Below are positions 1 to 6,267 of a stretch of 10,181 nt of DNA, piece by piece; positions within the stretch are counted from its first letter, which is position 1; the number at the start of each line of letters is the position of its first letter. The position numbers and the translations under genes were made by a program. The notes below the pieces were generated by a model, which searched no databases, had not been told where the DNA came from, and saw only the letters and a list, made by a program, of their open reading frames with translations. Origin of the DNA: an uncultured Actinomycetes bacterium (GTDB lineage: Bacteria; Actinomycetota; Actinomycetes; S36-B12; UBA5976); contig CAJBBC010000110.1 of the NCBI GenBank assembly GCA_903951185.1, positions 1-10,181 on the forward strand. The letters run 5' to 3'.

Positions 1-645
1 CAAACTGATCCAGCAAGAGCAGTGAAGCCACCAACTGCAACTAAACAACTACCAAAAGCACTTAGCTTTCCAGAAATCGAAGCTTTACTAAATGCGGTTG
101 GCGTTGATTCAAAAAGTGATTTAAGTGTTTTGATGATTCGAGATCGAGCGCTACTAGAACTTTTATATGGCACAGGTGCGCGCATTTCTGAACTTATGGA
201 CTTAACAGTTGATGATGTCTCGCAGTTAACAACCCAAACTCCGATCCTTCGTTTACATGGCAAAGGCGATAAAGAACGGCTTGTCCCAGTTGGCCGTCCC
301 GCTTTAGCTGCGTTGGATGTTTATTTAGTTCGCGCTAGGCCAGTCCTGGCAAGTTCGGGTAAAGGTACACCGGCACTTTTCCTTAACGCTCGAGGCGGCA
401 AGCTATCTAGGCAAAGTGCTTGGCAGATTTTGCAAGATACGGCCGAGCGAGCTGGCTTAGCTGGCAAAGTTTCGCCGCACACTATGCGCCATAGTTTTGC
501 TACTCATTTACTGGAAAATGGCGCTGATGTTCGCGTAGTCCAAGAGCTACTTGGCCATGCTTCTGTAACGACAACCCAGATTTACACCATGGTTACCGTC
601 GATCAATTGCGTGAGGTTTATGCCACTTCACATCCGCGCCGCTAA
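1..645 (+). CDS. xerD: Tyrosine recombinase XerD, 5' end outside window
   Basis: Site-specific tyrosine recombinase that, with XerC, resolves chromosome dimers at dif during division. The reading frame is open from base 1. The GTG at 22 is not the true start, because the residues before it (TDPARA) already match the usual linker between the N-terminal core-binding domain and the catalytic domain. Only the catalytic domain and part of the linker are therefore present, about 214 residues of a usual 300. Numbering from the codon at 22, the complete catalytic set is visible: R54 (GARISEL), K81 (GKGDKER), H153 and R156 (HTMRHSFATH), H179 (LLGHAS) and the nucleophile Y188 (TQIYT). It lies 162 nt upstream of parA. 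XerD rather than XerC or a phage integrase is inferred from its place before parA-scpAB, the usual actinobacterial arrangement. The family is certain; the XerD assignment is likely. Confidence 0.93.
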   Translation, partial: QTDPARAVKPPTATKQLPKALSFPEIEALLNAVGVDSKSDLSVLMIRDRALLELLYGTGARISELMDLTVDDVSQLTTQTPILRLHGKGDKERLVPVGRPALAALDVYLVRARPVLASSGKGTPALFLNARGGKLSRQSAWQILQDTAERAGLAGKVSPHTMRHSFATHLLENGADVRVVQELLGHASVTTTQIYTMVTVDQLREVYATSHPRR

Positions 646-648
646 TTA

Positions 649-720
649 GTTTTTGGGCTAAACCTTAGGTTCAGGTTTCTAATTTTCATGATTAAACACG
701 GCTACGCCTACCCGAAAAAC
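649..720 (+). repeat. Imperfect inverted repeat after xerD
   Basis: GTTTTTGGG at 649-657 can pair with CCCGAAAAAC at 711-720, giving 9 bp with one bulged G at 714. Inside it, AAACC at 660-664 can pair with GGTTT at 674-678. No T-run follows the right arm, so it is not a convincing intrinsic terminator. It could protect the 3' end of the xerD message, or be chance pairing in AT-rich spacer. Confidence 0.25.
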
Positions 721-734
721 CTTTATTAGTGGCT

Positions 735-740
735 TAATCT
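735..740 (+). promoter_or_regulatory. Weak candidate -10 element for the parA operon
   Basis: TAATCT fits the actinobacterial TANNNT -10 pattern. The hexamer 17 nt upstream (712-717) matches the -35 consensus only poorly. A start near 746-748 would place the 12-bp palindrome at the transcription start and the sequestering hairpin at the very 5' end of the message, which makes the placement plausible. The support is weak, and transcription may also come from upstream of xerD. Confidence 0.22.
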
Positions 741-745
741 TAAAT

Positions 746-757
746 AAGTCGCGACTT
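746..757. promoter_or_regulatory. Perfect 12-bp palindrome in the parA leader, possible operator
   Basis: AAGTCGCGACTT reads the same on both strands. It lies 51 nt before the parA start and just downstream of the weak -10 candidate, a typical place for a dimeric repressor site. Its last three bases (755-757) also belong to the arm that pairs with the parA ribosome-binding site, so the DNA site and the RNA structure overlap. No known regulator consensus was recognised; it is not the actinobacterial LexA box. Confidence 0.35.
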
Positions 758-801
758 CCTCCGCGGTTTAATTTCGCCTTTTGGTGTCGAAATGGAGGAA
801 G
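755..801 (+). promoter_or_regulatory. Hairpin sequestering the parA ribosome-binding site
   Basis: The anti-Shine-Dalgarno CTTCCTCC at 755-762 is the exact complement of GGAGGAAG at 794-801, which contains the parA ribosome-binding site. The stem continues with ATTTCG (771-776) pairing to CGAAAT (788-793). The right arm is thus 14 uninterrupted nt, and the left arm carries an 8-nt bulge (763-770). The loop spans 777-787. In the folded state the ribosome-binding site is fully paired, so parA translation should be low unless the hairpin opens. The trigger is unknown: it could be a protein, RNA turnover, temperature or transcription-translation timing. The pairing is seen in the sequence; the control role is inferred. 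Confidence 0.5.
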
Positions 802-807
802 AAAGAT

Positions 808-1791
808 ATGACAGTTCCAGTACCGCAAGATCAACAACTAAATCTGGCTGATCAAGAAATCACTCAAGCAACTCCAGCAACTGTTACGCCAATTAGTAAC
901 CCAACTAATTCTTCAAATAGTGATGTTGTGCTTGGCGCAACTGGGCGACCACTACCTAAATTTCCAGAACCAGCTAACTTAAAAAAGCATGGTCCGGCTT
1001 ATGTGATTTCAATGACGAATCAAAAAGGTGGAGTTGGTAAAACCACCACAACAATTAACTTAGGCGCAGCATTAGCTGAAGCCGGTAGACGTGTGTTGAT
1101 GGTTGATATGGATCCGCAGGGTTCACTTTCAATTGGCCTTGGTGTTCCACAAGAAGAACTTTCAACAATTCGTACGGTGTATGACATGTTGATGGATCCA
1201 CAAGCGTTTCCAGCAACTGCAGTTGTTCGCGCAACTTCAATTCCTGGGCTGGATTTATTGCCAGCCAACATTCACTTAAGTGCAGCTGAACTGCGTTTAG
1301 CTGGCGAAGTTGCTCGTGAATATGCACTTGACCGCGCACTTGAAACTATTCGTGAACACTACGACTACGTTTTAATTGACTGCCAACCATCACTTGGTCT
1401 ATTAACTGTGAACGCACTAACTTCATCAAATGGCGTAATCATCCCGATGGAATGTGAATTCTTCGCACTTCGCGGTGTTGAAATGTTACGCGACACAATT
1501 GGCAAAGTTAAAGAGCGCTTAAATAACAAACTTACGATCGATGGCGTTTTAGCTACTATGGTCGATTCCCGAACAAACCATACCCGCGAAACTATTCAGG
1601 CTGTACTTGATATGTTCGGCGACTCGGTTTTCCACACCACAGTTAGCCGGACCGTTAAGTTCCCAGAAACCACAAAAGCGGGCGTTTCAATTATTGAGCA
1701 AGCACCAGCCTCTAGTGGGGCAGTGGCTTACCGTAACATGGCTTGGGAATTAGTAGAACGTCTTGAAAAGAAGGGTGCGGTTTCGCACTAA
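808..1791 (+). CDS. parA: ParA/Soj-family ATPase linked to scpAB
   Basis: P-loop ATPase of the ParA/MinD superfamily, cytosolic and expected to act in chromosome segregation or positioning. The protein has 327 residues. An uncharged, low-complexity stretch of about 60 residues rich in Thr, Pro, Asn and Gln precedes the ATPase domain. The deviant Walker A is K73-T80 (KGGVGKTT, signature lysine K73, catalytic lysine K78), Walker A' is D102-G105 (DPQG), and Walker B ends at D191 (YVLID). The start is the ATG at 808, 8 nt after GGAGGA at 794-799. The TTG at 781 lies upstream of this site in the hairpin loop and is unlikely. The stop overlaps the scpA start by one base (TAATG), implying coupling. 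No parB follows and no parS-like site was seen, so this is probably the scp-linked paralogue rather than the origin ParA. The specific role is inferred. Confidence 0.93.
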   Translation: MTVPVPQDQQLNLADQEITQATPATVTPISNPTNSSNSDVVLGATGRPLPKFPEPANLKKHGPAYVISMTNQKGGVGKTTTTINLGAALAEAGRRVLMVDMDPQGSLSIGLGVPQEELSTIRTVYDMLMDPQAFPATAVVRATSIPGLDLLPANIHLSAAELRLAGEVAREYALDRALETIREHYDYVLIDCQPSLGLLTVNALTSSNGVIIPMECEFFALRGVEMLRDTIGKVKERLNNKLTIDGVLATMVDSRTNHTRETIQAVLDMFGDSVFHTTVSRTVKFPETTKAGVSIIEQAPASSGAVAYRNMAWELVERLEKKGAVSH

Positions 1792-2669
1792 TGACCCAAA
1801 CGGCCATGGCCGATGAAGTCGACTCATTCGTTGTTCAACTCGACGAATTTCAAGGACCTTTCGATGTCCTGTTGTCGCTTATCGCCAAACATCGACTTGA
1901 TGTAACTGCACTTGCACTGCATACAGTTACTGATGATTTCGTTGCTTACATTAAAAACCTTGGTGATTCTTGGACCCTTGATGAAGCAACTGAATTCTTA
2001 GTTATTGCCGCCACTCTGCTTGATTTAAAAGCTGCTCGACTACTGCCGGGTGGCGAAGTTGAAGACGAAGAAGATATTGCGATCCTGGAAGCTCGCGACT
2101 TATTACTAGCGCGCCTATTGCAATACCGCGCCTTCAAACAAATGTCGGCTGACTTTAAATACCGATTGGCTACTGCAGGACGAATGCACCCGCGCGCTGT
2201 TGGTATTGATGAGCGTTTTCAGAAGTTATTGCCTGAAGTTGAATTAAATTTAAGTCCTGATGACTTTGCAAACTTAGCTGCCCGGGCACTTGAACCTAAA
2301 CTTCCAGAAGTTATTTCAATTGCTCACATTCATGCGGCAAAAGTTTCGGTTCGCGAACAAGCTGCAATTATGGTTGAGCGGTTGCGACGAAGTGGTCAAT
2401 TAAGTTTTCGCCAGTTAACTAAAGATTGCGACACCACACTTTTAATTGTGGCCAGGTTCTTAGGTTTACTTGAGATTTACCGTGACGGTGTAGTTATGTT
2501 CGATCAACCGATTCCACTTGGTGAACTTTATGTTCGCTGGGTTGGTGGGGAAGCCGATGTCGTAAATCGTGAAATCGATGAGTTTGATTCAACTATCGAT
2601 GAGTTTGATGTTAAAGAAGTGCAAGATTTTCGTGACGCAGCTGACTGGGTAACTGGAGATGCTGATTAA
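1791..2669 (+). CDS. scpA: Segregation and condensation protein A (kleisin)
   Basis: ScpA is the kleisin that bridges the SMC head domains and binds ScpB, forming the SMC-ScpAB condensin that organises the chromosome. The 292-residue protein has the N-terminal signature FQGPFDVLLSLI (20-31) that contacts the SMC neck. A helical region with an acidic stretch follows (about 90-100). The C-terminal winged helix (about 185-250, ending in PIPLGELYVRWVG) binds the other SMC head. Residues 257-292 form an acidic tail with a duplicated IDEFD at 262-266 and 269-273, encoded by a 15-nt direct repeat. The ATG at 1791 overlaps the parA stop; a second ATG at 1806 is possible but unnecessary. Length is within the actinobacterial range. 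It precedes scpB by 24 nt, as expected for partners made together. Confidence 0.95.
   Translation: MTQTAMADEVDSFVVQLDEFQGPFDVLLSLIAKHRLDVTALALHTVTDDFVAYIKNLGDSWTLDEATEFLVIAATLLDLKAARLLPGGEVEDEEDIAILEARDLLLARLLQYRAFKQMSADFKYRLATAGRMHPRAVGIDERFQKLLPEVELNLSPDDFANLAARALEPKLPEVISIAHIHAAKVSVREQAAIMVERLRRSGQLSFRQLTKDCDTTLLIVARFLGLLEIYRDGVVMFDQPIPLGELYVRWVGGEADVVNREIDEFDSTIDEFDVKEVQDFRDAADWVTGDAD
2574..2609 (+). repeat. 15-nt direct repeat within scpA
   Basis: The 15-mer ATCGATGAGTTTGAT occurs at 2574-2588 and 2595-2609, a period of 21 nt or seven codons. It encodes IDEFD twice in the acidic C-terminal tail of ScpA. The identical codons suggest a recent local duplication rather than convergent sequence. 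Confidence 0.85.
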
Positions 2670-2701
2670 TGATGACAAGTAAGGTTGAAAATAATGAGTG
2701 A
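2669..2701 (+). other. Ten-codon mini-ORF bridging scpA and scpB
   Basis: An ATG at 2669 overlaps the scpA stop as TAATG and opens a frame of ten codons that ends at TGA 2699-2701. That stop is just inside scpB, whose ATG is at 2694. A ribosome finishing scpA could restart here, translate ten codons and stop beside the scpB start. This would couple ScpA and ScpB synthesis across a 24-nt gap. The same arrangement can arise by chance in such a short space, so it is noted as a possible relay and not claimed as a gene. Confidence 0.25.
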
Positions 2702-3356
2702 TGAACAAGATATTTCAGAAGTAATTACGCCAGAAAATATTGAACTTGAAGATGGCGAATTAGCAACTGAAGAAGAAACAGATGACGGTATTTCACTTGG
2801 CGCGCCATCACTTGCGGCCGCACTTGAAGCATTAATTATGGTGGCCGAAGAACCGATGTCAGTTGCCACATTGGCGACACTTACTCGAATTCCAGAAGAT
2901 CAAGTTATTAAAGCGCTACACGATTTAAGCCAAGAGTATGCAATCCAAGGTCGAGGTTTTGATTTACGTGAAGTTGGCGGCGGCTGGCGCTTCTGGACTC
3001 GCGATAACTGTTCGCAAGTTGTTGAACGTTTCGTACTTGATGGCCAACATGGTCGGTTAAGTCAGGCTGCACTTGAAACACTTGCCGTAGTTGCATACCG
3101 TCAACCAGTTACTCGTGGTCGGATTGCTGCAATTCGTGGAGTGAACGTTGATGGTGTTGTTCGCACACTAACTACGCGTGGCTTAATCGAAGAAAGCGGT
3201 CACGATCATGAAACTGGCGCACACCTTTATCGAACTACAACTTATTTCTTAGAACGACTTGGACTTAAAGCACTCGATGAGCTTCCACCAATCGCTGCAC
3301 ATTTACCGATGCCAGATTCAGTTGAAGAAGTTCTTGACGAAGTAACTAGTCAGTAA
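2694..3356 (+). CDS. scpB: Segregation and condensation protein B
   Basis: ScpB dimerises and binds the ScpA kleisin, completing the SMC-ScpAB complex of chromosome condensation and origin separation. The 220-residue protein begins with an acidic tail of about 30 residues. Two winged-helix domains follow, roughly 38-110 (opening SLAAALEALIMVAEEP) and 118-195. The second carries the hallmark LSQAALETLAVVAYRQPVT (122-140) and the GAHLYRTT strand (175-182). I chose the ATG at 2694 because the AAGG at 2681-2684 lies 9 nt before it. The in-frame TTG at 2685 touches that ribosome-binding site and cannot use it. It sits 24 nt after scpA and 16 nt before rluB, consistent with one message. Confidence 0.95.
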   Translation: MSDEQDISEVITPENIELEDGELATEEETDDGISLGAPSLAAALEALIMVAEEPMSVATLATLTRIPEDQVIKALHDLSQEYAIQGRGFDLREVGGGWRFWTRDNCSQVVERFVLDGQHGRLSQAALETLAVVAYRQPVTRGRIAAIRGVNVDGVVRTLTTRGLIEESGHDHETGAHLYRTTTYFLERLGLKALDELPPIAAHLPMPDSVEEVLDEVTSQ

Positions 3357-3372
3357 ATTCGGAGACTGATTA

Positions 3373-4107
3373 ATGAGCGAACTCGAAGGTATTCGACTTC
3401 AAAAAGTACTAGCAAGTGCTGGTCTTGGTTCACGTCGTAAATGCGAAGAATTCATCACAGCTGGCCGAGTAACCGTAAATGACGTTTTAATCGATGAACT
3501 CGGTGCTCGAGTTCATCCTGAAACTGATGTGATTCGAGTTGATGGTGTTCGAATTGCCCAAGCTGCCGGTCACGTCGTAGTTGCGTTAAATAAGCCACGC
3601 GGGGTGGTTACTTCGATGAGTGATGAACATAATCGTGAATGCGTTGGTGATTTAGTTGCGCAATATCCAGAAAGACTTTTCCATGTTGGCCGGCTGGACG
3701 TCGATACTGAAGGCTTGTTGCTGCTGACTAACGATGGGGAATTAGCCCAGCGGTTAAGCCATCCAACTTATGGAATTGAAAAAACTTACTTTGCCCGGGT
3801 AGTTGGCAAAGTAACTAAAGAAACGATGCGGGCAATTAAGGCTGGCATCGTTATCGAAGACCGGGCAGTTGAAGTAACAGACTGTTTATTAGTGGGTACA
3901 ACTAATGACAATTCAGTTGTCGAAATCACTATCCATGAGGGCCGTAATCGAATTATTCGCCGATTATTCGATGAAGTTGGTCACCCGGTTGTTGATTTAG
4001 TCCGTACTCAAGTGGGTCCAGTTAAATTAGGTGCACTTAAGAGTGGTCATTTACGCGAAATAACTAACAAAGAGTTGGGGAAACTATATATCGCTGTTGG
4101 GCTCTAA
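3373..4107 (+). CDS. rluB: 23S rRNA pseudouridine synthase, RluB/RsuA family
   Basis: Converts a uridine of the large-subunit rRNA to pseudouridine; in E. coli the RluB target is U2605 near the peptidyl transferase centre. The 244-residue protein has an N-terminal S4 RNA-binding domain (about 7-60, starting IRLQKVLASAGLGSRRKCEE). The RsuA-type catalytic domain follows, with NKPRGVVTS (73-81) and the active-site motif GRLDVDTEGLLLLTNDG (106-122). The catalytic aspartate is D109. Further family landmarks are EKTYFARV and the C-terminal GRNRIIRRLFDEVGHPV. ATG 3373 follows GGAG at 3361-3364 by 8 nt. The position right after scpB is the standard actinobacterial location for rluB. The family is certain. 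The exact uridine is inferred from gene order and could differ. Confidence 0.92.
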   Translation: MSELEGIRLQKVLASAGLGSRRKCEEFITAGRVTVNDVLIDELGARVHPETDVIRVDGVRIAQAAGHVVVALNKPRGVVTSMSDEHNRECVGDLVAQYPERLFHVGRLDVDTEGLLLLTNDGELAQRLSHPTYGIEKTYFARVVGKVTKETMRAIKAGIVIEDRAVEVTDCLLVGTTNDNSVVEITIHEGRNRIIRRLFDEVGHPVVDLVRTQVGPVKLGALKSGHLREITNKELGKLYIAVGL

Positions 4108-4117
4108 GATTTAATTC

Positions 4118-4480
4118 ATGAGTACCCGAGCGATCCGCGGCGCAACCTGCTTAACGGCAGATGATTCAGCCCAGATGACTGATGCGGTAGTTGAACTATT
4201 AAGCGAAATTATGTCGCGAAACTCAATTAGTAAAGATGACATTATTAGCGTGCTCTTTACAGCAACTCCAGATTTGAAATGTACTTTTCCAGCTAGCGCC
4301 GCTCGCAAACTTGATTTTGGTGATGTGCCACTAATTTGCGCTCAAGAACTAGATATTGATGGAGCGCTAAGCCACGTGGTGCGCGTAATGGTTCATGTCG
4401 AAACGCAATTACCAAAATCGGCGATTAAACATGTCTACTTGCGCGGTGCTGAAGTACTTCGCCAAGACATAGCCCAGTAG
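4118..4480 (+). CDS. aroH: Chorismate mutase, AroH type
   Basis: Monofunctional chorismate mutase converting chorismate to prephenate, the branch step to phenylalanine and tyrosine. The 120 residues match the small trimeric AroH fold of Bacillus subtilis (127 residues) rather than the helical AroQ type. The known active-site residues are all recognisable: R7 in the N-terminal AIRGAT, R63, C74, E77 (CAQELD), R89 (VVRVMV) and Y107 (KHVYL). From C74 on, numbering runs one behind the Bacillus enzyme. The start at 4118 is 10 nt after the rluB stop and has no clear ribosome-binding site, so translation may depend on coupling to rluB. It is followed by tyrA, the next enzyme, so prephenate maker and user are adjacent. 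The stop is TAG. Confidence 0.94.
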   Translation: MSTRAIRGATCLTADDSAQMTDAVVELLSEIMSRNSISKDDIISVLFTATPDLKCTFPASAARKLDFGDVPLICAQELDIDGALSHVVRVMVHVETQLPKSAIKHVYLRGAEVLRQDIAQ

Positions 4481-4498
4481 TTCGAGTAGTTAATAATA

Positions 4499-5566
4499 AT
4501 GTCAAACAAAAAACCTACAACTTTAGTAATTGGCGCCGGTTTAATTGGTACCTCAATTGCCATGGGTTTAGTCAAAGCTGGCTACGACGTTTTTATAGAT
4601 GACAGTGATGTATCGGCAAATGACTTGGCTTCCGCCCGAAGTCAAGCTAAAAAATTTGCTGGTCAAATAGTTGATTTAGTTGTGGTGGCAACACCACCAA
4701 GTGCAGTGGCGCAAGTTATTCGAGAAGCCTTAAACACGCAGCCAACGGCAGTGGTGACTGATGTCGCCAGCGTTAAGGGTTCGATTCTCACGGCCCTAAA
4801 AGATTTAGATCAGGAGCAACTTAGTCGAATAGTTGGCGGACATCCGATGGCTGGCCGTGAAGTTAGCGGCGCTGCTGGTGCGCAAAATAATTTATTCGTT
4901 GACCGCTCGTGGGTTGTTACAAAACTGGCGCAAACTTCGCCAAGCGCTGTTGACCTTGTACAACAGATGATTTCGGATTTAGGTGCCGTCCCGGTTGATC
5001 GTGATGTGGATGCCCATGATCAAACAGTTGCGCTAATTTCACACACTCCGCAGATAATTGCTTCTGTTCTTGCCGGCGAATTAGTTGATGCCAAAGACCA
5101 TGAGGTTGAATTGGCTGGACAAGGTTTGCGTGACACAATTCGAATTGCTTCATCTGATGCCAAATTATGGTCAGATATTTTAAGTGGCAACGCAAAACAT
5201 GTAGCTAGCCGAATAAGTTCAATCGCCACTCAATTAACAAATGTTGCTAAAGCTCTCGAGTCGGGCGATCAAAATTCAATTAGCGAAATGTTAAAACGCG
5301 GTTCAGTTGGTCGTGATCGTTTACCAGGTAAACATGGAACTGCAGCAAAACTTGATAGCCAAATAGTGGTACGGCTTGAAGATAAACCAGGTGAACTTGC
5401 AAGATTATTTGCGGCAGCTGCAGCGGCAAATGTGAACTTAGAAGATGTTCGCATAGATCATTCACTCGGTCGAATGACTGGACTTGTTGAATTAACAGTT
5501 GCGCAAGATAAACGTGAAGTTTTGATTACGGCGCTAAGTTCAGCTGACTTTGTAGTTGTTAACTGA
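4499..5566 (+). CDS. tyrA: Prephenate dehydrogenase with C-terminal ACT domain
   Basis: Oxidatively decarboxylates prephenate to 4-hydroxyphenylpyruvate, the tyrosine precursor. The 355-residue protein opens with a Rossmann fold whose dinucleotide loop is GAGLIG (12-17). Acidic residues D34/D35 at the end of the second strand suggest NAD+ rather than NADP+. The all-helical dimerisation domain carries the family motifs HPMAG (115-119) and SHTP (181-184), which hold the conserved histidines, and GLRDTIRIAS (209-218). Residues about 288-355 form an ACT domain (VRLEDKPGELARLF), the usual site for feedback by an amino acid, probably tyrosine. There is no fused chorismate mutase; that activity is the separate aroH 18 nt upstream. 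No good ribosome-binding site precedes ATG 4499, only AT-rich sequence. The NADP-dependent arogenate dehydrogenase alternative cannot be excluded by eye. Confidence 0.92.
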   Translation: MSNKKPTTLVIGAGLIGTSIAMGLVKAGYDVFIDDSDVSANDLASARSQAKKFAGQIVDLVVVATPPSAVAQVIREALNTQPTAVVTDVASVKGSILTALKDLDQEQLSRIVGGHPMAGREVSGAAGAQNNLFVDRSWVVTKLAQTSPSAVDLVQQMISDLGAVPVDRDVDAHDQTVALISHTPQIIASVLAGELVDAKDHEVELAGQGLRDTIRIASSDAKLWSDILSGNAKHVASRISSIATQLTNVAKALESGDQNSISEMLKRGSVGRDRLPGKHGTAAKLDSQIVVRLEDKPGELARLFAAAAAANVNLEDVRIDHSLGRMTGLVELTVAQDKREVLITALSSADFVVVN

Positions 5567-5583
5567 CCCGTAGACTAGGGGTT

Positions 5584-6267
5584 ATGTCCAAATCAAACGA
5601 TAACTCGAAATTAGTTATTGCAATTGATGGACCAAGCGGATCAGGTAAATCCTCAGTAGCCAAAGCCGTTGCCACAAAATTAGGTTTACAGTATTTAGAT
5701 ACAGGCGCTATGTATCGAGCGATGACTTGGTGGGTGCTTGAAAAGGGGATTGACCCTATTGATGGCGACGCTGTATTTGATGTTGCCCAAGTTGCTCAAA
5801 TTAAACCAAGTGTTGATCCAGCAAACCCGATAATCCAGGTTGGGTCGATTGATGTTTCGGGTCCGATTCGTGGTGACTTAGTTACCAGCAATGTGAGCGC
5901 CGTAAGCGCCGTTAGTGAAGTTAGAACTTTACTTGTCCAACTGCAACGCGAAATAGTCCAAGCTGCGCCAAAGGGAATCGTGGTTGAAGGGCGAGATATA
6001 TGTTCAGTTGTTTTGCCTGATGCACATTTAAAGTTGTACTTAACTGCTGACCCAGCAGCTAGAGCAGCCAGACGCGCAGCTGAAGTTGGTTCTGATCCAA
6101 CAGCAACCCAAGAAAAATTAGTTCAACGTGATCAAGCTGATAGCACAAGGAAAGCATCCCCACTTGAGGTGTCGCCGGATGCGACGTTGGTGGATACCAC
6201 CCACTTAGATTTACCTGAAGTAGTTGAACAAGTTTTAAGGCTAGTTGCGGAGTTGGAAAATGTCTGA
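5584..6267 (+). CDS. cmk: Cytidylate kinase
   Basis: Phosphorylates CMP and dCMP with ATP in pyrimidine nucleotide recycling, in the cytosol. The 227-residue protein has the P-loop GPSGSGKS (16-23), the DTGAMYRA motif (39-46) that helps bind the nucleotide, and the CMP-domain segment GPIRGDLVTSNVSAVS (93-108). EGRDICSVVLPDA (135-147) and the lid and C-terminal motif RDQADSTRKASPL (182-194) follow. In the GRD motif the common Gly-Thr is Cys-Ser (C140, S141), a mild variation next to invariant R137 and D138. The only ribosome-site-like sequence, AGGGG at 5577-5581, is just 2 nt from the ATG, and its Gs could pair with CCC at 5567-5569. Initiation is therefore atypical. The end overlaps der by 8 nt. 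Confidence 0.95.
   Translation: MSKSNDNSKLVIAIDGPSGSGKSSVAKAVATKLGLQYLDTGAMYRAMTWWVLEKGIDPIDGDAVFDVAQVAQIKPSVDPANPIIQVGSIDVSGPIRGDLVTSNVSAVSAVSEVRTLLVQLQREIVQAAPKGIVVEGRDICSVVLPDAHLKLYLTADPAARAARRAAEVGSDPTATQEKLVQRDQADSTRKASPLEVSPDATLVDTTHLDLPEVVEQVLRLVAELENV

Noticed and set aside
1..645. Tyrosine recombinase as part of an integrated element
   Set aside because: No att-like repeats, tRNA or phage genes nearby, and its position before parA-scpAB is the housekeeping XerD position.
688..729. Thirteen-codon frame after xerD as a small gene or leader peptide
   Set aside because: No ribosome-binding site, no run of regulatory codons, and too short to support from one sequence.
781..807. TTG at 781 as the parA start
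   Set aside because: The ATG at 808 has a strong ribosome-binding site at the right distance; the TTG lies upstream of that site and within the hairpin loop.
2799..2821. Two rare 8-bp restriction-type palindromes, GGCGCGCC and GCGGCCGC, within 23 nt, resembling a cloning linker
   Set aside because: They lie in frame in scpB and encode the ordinary opening of its first winged helix (GAPSLAAAL), so they are coding coincidence, not vector sequence.
6245..6259. TTG at 6245 as the der start
   Set aside because: GGAG at 6249-6252 is spaced for the ATG at 6260, and the extra five residues add nothing recognisable.
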